NCBI GenBank assembly: GCA_021775655.1
Contig: JAJFHK010000106.1
Location: 1 to 9,061 of the forward strand
Length of the DNA: 9,061 bases
From: Filomicrobium sp.
GTDB lineage: Bacteria; Pseudomonadota; Alphaproteobacteria; Rhizobiales; Hyphomicrobiaceae
Direction: 5' to 3'
Shown here one piece after another: positions 6,732-9,061 of the stretch (the first letter of the stretch is position 1; every line of letters starts with the position of its first letter). Both the position numbers and the translations under genes were made by a program. Under the pieces are notes generated by a model, which was given only the letters and a program-made list of their open reading frames with translations, ran no database searches and had not been told where the DNA came from.

Positions 6732-6799
6732 AGCGTTAATGCGCCGCTACCGCCAGACCTAGCTCAATGCAACGGGGCGCGCTCAATTAGGGGGAAGGT

Positions 6800-7999
6800 T
6801 TGCAGGAACCTTCGACGCAAGTGAAGAATGGCTCGCAGAAGCAGGCCAAGATCCTCGTGCTTATCACTGAGGACTGGTTTGCGGTCTCGCATTTCATTCC
6901 AGCGATCGAAGCACTTGTGGCAACGGGAGCTGAGGTAAAGGTTGCGACCCGGGTCAACCAGAAACATGATCAAATCGAAGCCTCTGGTGCGCGCGTTATT
7001 CCATTCGATTATTCACGTGGACCGATCCGGCCTTTGCAGGAAGCCCGCGTTGCGCTGCGGATGCGCGCGCTGATCGCGCAAGAGCGCCCCGATGCTGTCC
7101 ACGCCATTTCGCTTAAGCCAATCGCGTTGATTGCAGGTCTGCGCCGCCTTGTTCCACGCCACGTGCTGGGGATCCACCTGACCGGCGTCGGACTTGCCGG
7201 AACAGCAACTGAAGGACGCACCGGCTTTGTCTACCAGAACGTACTCAAGCTGGTGGTCGGTGCACTCCAGCAGCCTACCCGCCAGGGCATCGCACATCTT
7301 TTCGTTGAGAACCCGGATGACCGAGCACGGCTTGGTGAACTCGGTGAATTTTCAGACGACAGGGTGACGATACTAGGGGGGGCAGGCGTCGACCCGGATC
7401 ATTTTGCAGAATCTCCTCTGCCCGGTCTTACTCCGGCGCGCGTCGGTTTCGTTGGCCGCATGGTATGGACCAAGGGCGTCGATCTTCTCGTTGAAGCCTA
7501 CGACCGGCTGGCTGCAGAAGGGCACGTATTCAAACTTGACTTATGTGGTACGCCCGACCCAGAAAATCCGCGCGCAGTTTCGCAAGCGACGCTTGACGAT
7601 TGGAGTTCGCGTGCAAACCTCAATTGGAATGGTCGAGTGGATGACATCTCCGGGTTTTGGAAGAACACGGATATTTGCGTCGTCCCTTCGCGCGGCGGAG
7701 AAGGGCTGCCGCGCGCACTCCTCGAAGCCGCCGCATGTGGCCGCCCCATCGTTACGACGGATGTCCCCGGTTGCCGCTACTTCGTGCGCGACGGTGTTGA
7801 GGGGCTGATCGTTCCGCCCGACGATGCTGAAGCGCTAACGGCAGCGATCCGTCAACTCATCACGGATCGCGGAATCGCACGGCGCATGGGGAAGGCCGCC
7901 CGAGCACGGCTGCTGTCTGGCTTTACGGAGGGTCATCTGCGGACCGCCATTTGCGATAAATATCGCGAACTCTTAGGGATGACTTCCGCAGCATCTTAA
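6800..7999 (+). CDS. Glycosyltransferase family 4 (GT-B fold)
   Basis: A 399-residue protein with the two Rossmann-like domains of GT4 retaining glycosyltransferases. The N-terminal acceptor domain opens with ILVLITEDWFAVSHFIPAIEAL (about 18-39), and LFVENPDDR near 167-175 resembles the NPDD motif of PglA/CapM-like enzymes. The C-terminal donor domain starts with VGFVGRMVWTKG (215-226; Arg220 and Lys225 expected to contact the sugar nucleotide phosphates). It also carries the E-x7-E motif EGLPRALLE with Glu301 and Glu309. There are no membrane segments, so it should act at the cytoplasmic face of the membrane on a lipid-linked or polysaccharide acceptor; the donor and acceptor cannot be told. 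The start is TTG at 6800 because AGGGGGAAGG (6789-6798) sits directly before it; a GTG at 6821 is the alternative. It lies 68 bases after trkH and 54 before the Uup gene, with no polysaccharide cluster in view. Confidence 0.87.
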   Translation: MQEPSTQVKNGSQKQAKILVLITEDWFAVSHFIPAIEALVATGAEVKVATRVNQKHDQIEASGARVIPFDYSRGPIRPLQEARVALRMRALIAQERPDAVHAISLKPIALIAGLRRLVPRHVLGIHLTGVGLAGTATEGRTGFVYQNVLKLVVGALQQPTRQGIAHLFVENPDDRARLGELGEFSDDRVTILGGAGVDPDHFAESPLPGLTPARVGFVGRMVWTKGVDLLVEAYDRLAAEGHVFKLDLCGTPDPENPRAVSQATLDDWSSRANLNWNGRVDDISGFWKNTDICVVPSRGGEGLPRALLEAAACGRPIVTTDVPGCRYFVRDGVEGLIVPPDDAEALTAAIRQLITDRGIARRMGKAARARLLSGFTEGHLRTAICDKYRELLGMTSAAS

Positions 8000-8053
8000 G
8001 GCGCCGGTGCAGCTCGGGCTGCGACACCTCAACAAGGACACGCGAACTACCAT

Positions 8054-9061
8054 ATGGCAGCTCAACTTCTGACGCTGAAAGACATCCACCTAACTTTCGG
8101 TGGAACACCACTTCTTACGGGTGCCGACCTGACTGTCGCGCCGGGAGAACGGCTCTGCCTTGTCGGGCGCAACGGTTCAGGCAAATCGACTTTGTTGAAA
8201 ATTGCCGCCGGGTTGGTCGAGCCTGATAGCGGCGAGCGTTTCGTGCATCCGAATGCCGTCATTCGATACCTGCCACAAGAAGCAGATTTCGACGGACATG
8301 AAACGACACTGTCATTTGTCGAGGCTGGGTTAAAGCCGACCGACGACCCGCACGATGCGCTGATGGCACTTTATCAACTTGGGCTGACCGGCGAAGAAAA
8401 TACGACCACGCTATCGGGCGGAGAGGCGCGACGGGCTGCGATCGCGCAGGCGCTTGCCGCACGTCCTGACGTCATATTGCTTGACGAACCGACAAACCAC
8501 CTCGATCTGCCAGCGATCGAGTGGATCGAAAAAGAGCTGGCCTCAATCAAAGCAGCCCTGGTGTTGATCTCGCACGACCGGCGATTTCTAGAGAGACTCT
8601 CGAAGGTCACCGTCTGGCTCGATCGCGGCAAGACGCGGCGGCATGACAGCGGTTTTGGTTCGTTCGAAACCTGGCGCGACAAGCTCATCGAAGAAGAAGA
8701 AGCCGAACTCCACAAGCTCGACCGAAGGATCGCCCGTGAGCAGCAGTGGATGCACGGTGGCGTAACGGGCCGGCGTAAGCGCAACGTCCGCCGCGTCGGT
8801 GAGCTTGGAAAAATGCGCCAGCAAAGAAAAGAGCACCGGCGGGTTCAAGGTGACGTTACTCTTGAAGTGTCGGAAGGGCAGCTCTCGGGTAAGCGCGTGG
8901 TCGAGGCCAAAGGTATCTCGAAAACATTCGACGGTGTCCCGGTGGTTAAAGACCTCGCGCTACGCGTCTTGCGCGGGGACCGGCTCGGCATTGTCGGTCC
9001 GAACGGTGCTGGCAAGACAACACTGATCAAGATGTTGATTGGTGAGCTTCCTCCCGACTCC
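8054..9061 (+). CDS. uup: Uup-type ABC-F ATPase, N-terminal part (cut by window edge)
   Basis: A soluble ABC-F protein with two ATP-binding domains on one chain and no membrane domain; relatives act on ribosomes or nucleic acids, and Uup affects transposon excision and ribosome function in E. coli. The reading frame is open for 336 codons to the right edge. The first domain has Walker A GRNGSGKST (38-46), Q-loop Gln75, signature LSGGE (120-124), Walker B and D-loop VILLLDEPTNHLD (about 140-151) and H-loop His174. The charged linker (about 205-290), with REQQW and TGRRKRNVRR, matches the Uup interdomain linker. The second Walker A GPNGAGKTT is at 315-323. The stretch between Q-loop and signature is short, lacking a long helical arm, as I recall for rhizobial members. 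ATG 8054 is the only reasonable start; AAGGA lies about 15 bases upstream, rather far. A small hairpin GCAGC/GCTGC (8009-8022) lies in the gap before it. Confidence 0.93.
   Translation, partial: MAAQLLTLKDIHLTFGGTPLLTGADLTVAPGERLCLVGRNGSGKSTLLKIAAGLVEPDSGERFVHPNAVIRYLPQEADFDGHETTLSFVEAGLKPTDDPHDALMALYQLGLTGEENTTTLSGGEARRAAIAQALAARPDVILLDEPTNHLDLPAIEWIEKELASIKAALVLISHDRRFLERLSKVTVWLDRGKTRRHDSGFGSFETWRDKLIEEEEAELHKLDRRIAREQQWMHGGVTGRRKRNVRRVGELGKMRQQRKEHRRVQGDVTLEVSEGQLSGKRVVEAKGISKTFDGVPVVKDLALRVLRGDRLGIVGPNGAGKTTLIKMLIGELPPDS

Noticed and set aside
6732..6799. An intrinsic terminator between trkH and the glycosyltransferase gene
   Set aside because: Only loose GC-rich complementarity is present, with no stable stem followed by a run of T.

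Overview
The window looks like chromosomal DNA of an alphaproteobacterium of the order Hyphomicrobiales (Rhizobiales). Three things point there: a CP4-like class II EPSP synthase gene (aroA) overlapping cmk by an ATGA junction; a divergent gene for the TIGR02300-type zinc-ribbon/acidic-tail protein typical of this order; and a Uup-type ABC-F gene of the form seen in rhizobia. The genus cannot be fixed from the sequence alone.

Layout. Positions 1-1558 (minus strand) hold aroA followed by the start of cmk. These are housekeeping genes of the shikimate pathway and CMP/dCMP phosphorylation, with a good sigma70-like promoter at 1628-1656. Diverging from them at 1800-2174 is the small zinc-ribbon protein gene, followed by tRNA-Ala(GGC) at 2306-2381. 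The last 18 bases of that tRNA, including the encoded CCA, are repeated exactly at 2575-2592. This is the usual footprint of a tRNA-targeting integrase. The 193 bases between the copies hold two stem-loops and a third, partial tRNA-end repeat.

The next stretch (2593-5288) is gene-poor. Sampled lines in its spacers are about 43-50% GC, against about 70% in one sampled line of the glycosyltransferase gene. It contains about 950 bases without a convincing gene (but with a perfect 13-bp inverted repeat and two short dyads), a LuxR-type regulator with no LuxI in view, a convergent small acidic protein of unknown function, and a 546-base spacer. I read it as a worn or small accessory insertion next to the tRNA, though its right edge cannot be placed.

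From 5289 onward three plus-strand genes look like ordinary chromosome: a TrkH-type potassium uptake channel subunit, a GT4 glycosyltransferase and the first 336 codons of the Uup ATPase. They lie 68 and 54 bases apart and could be co-transcribed, but their functions do not form an obvious pathway.

I did not find a clear undescribed system. The best leads are the duplicated tRNA end, the orphan LuxR gene with its upstream dyads and convergent acidic partner, and the 13-bp inverted repeat.
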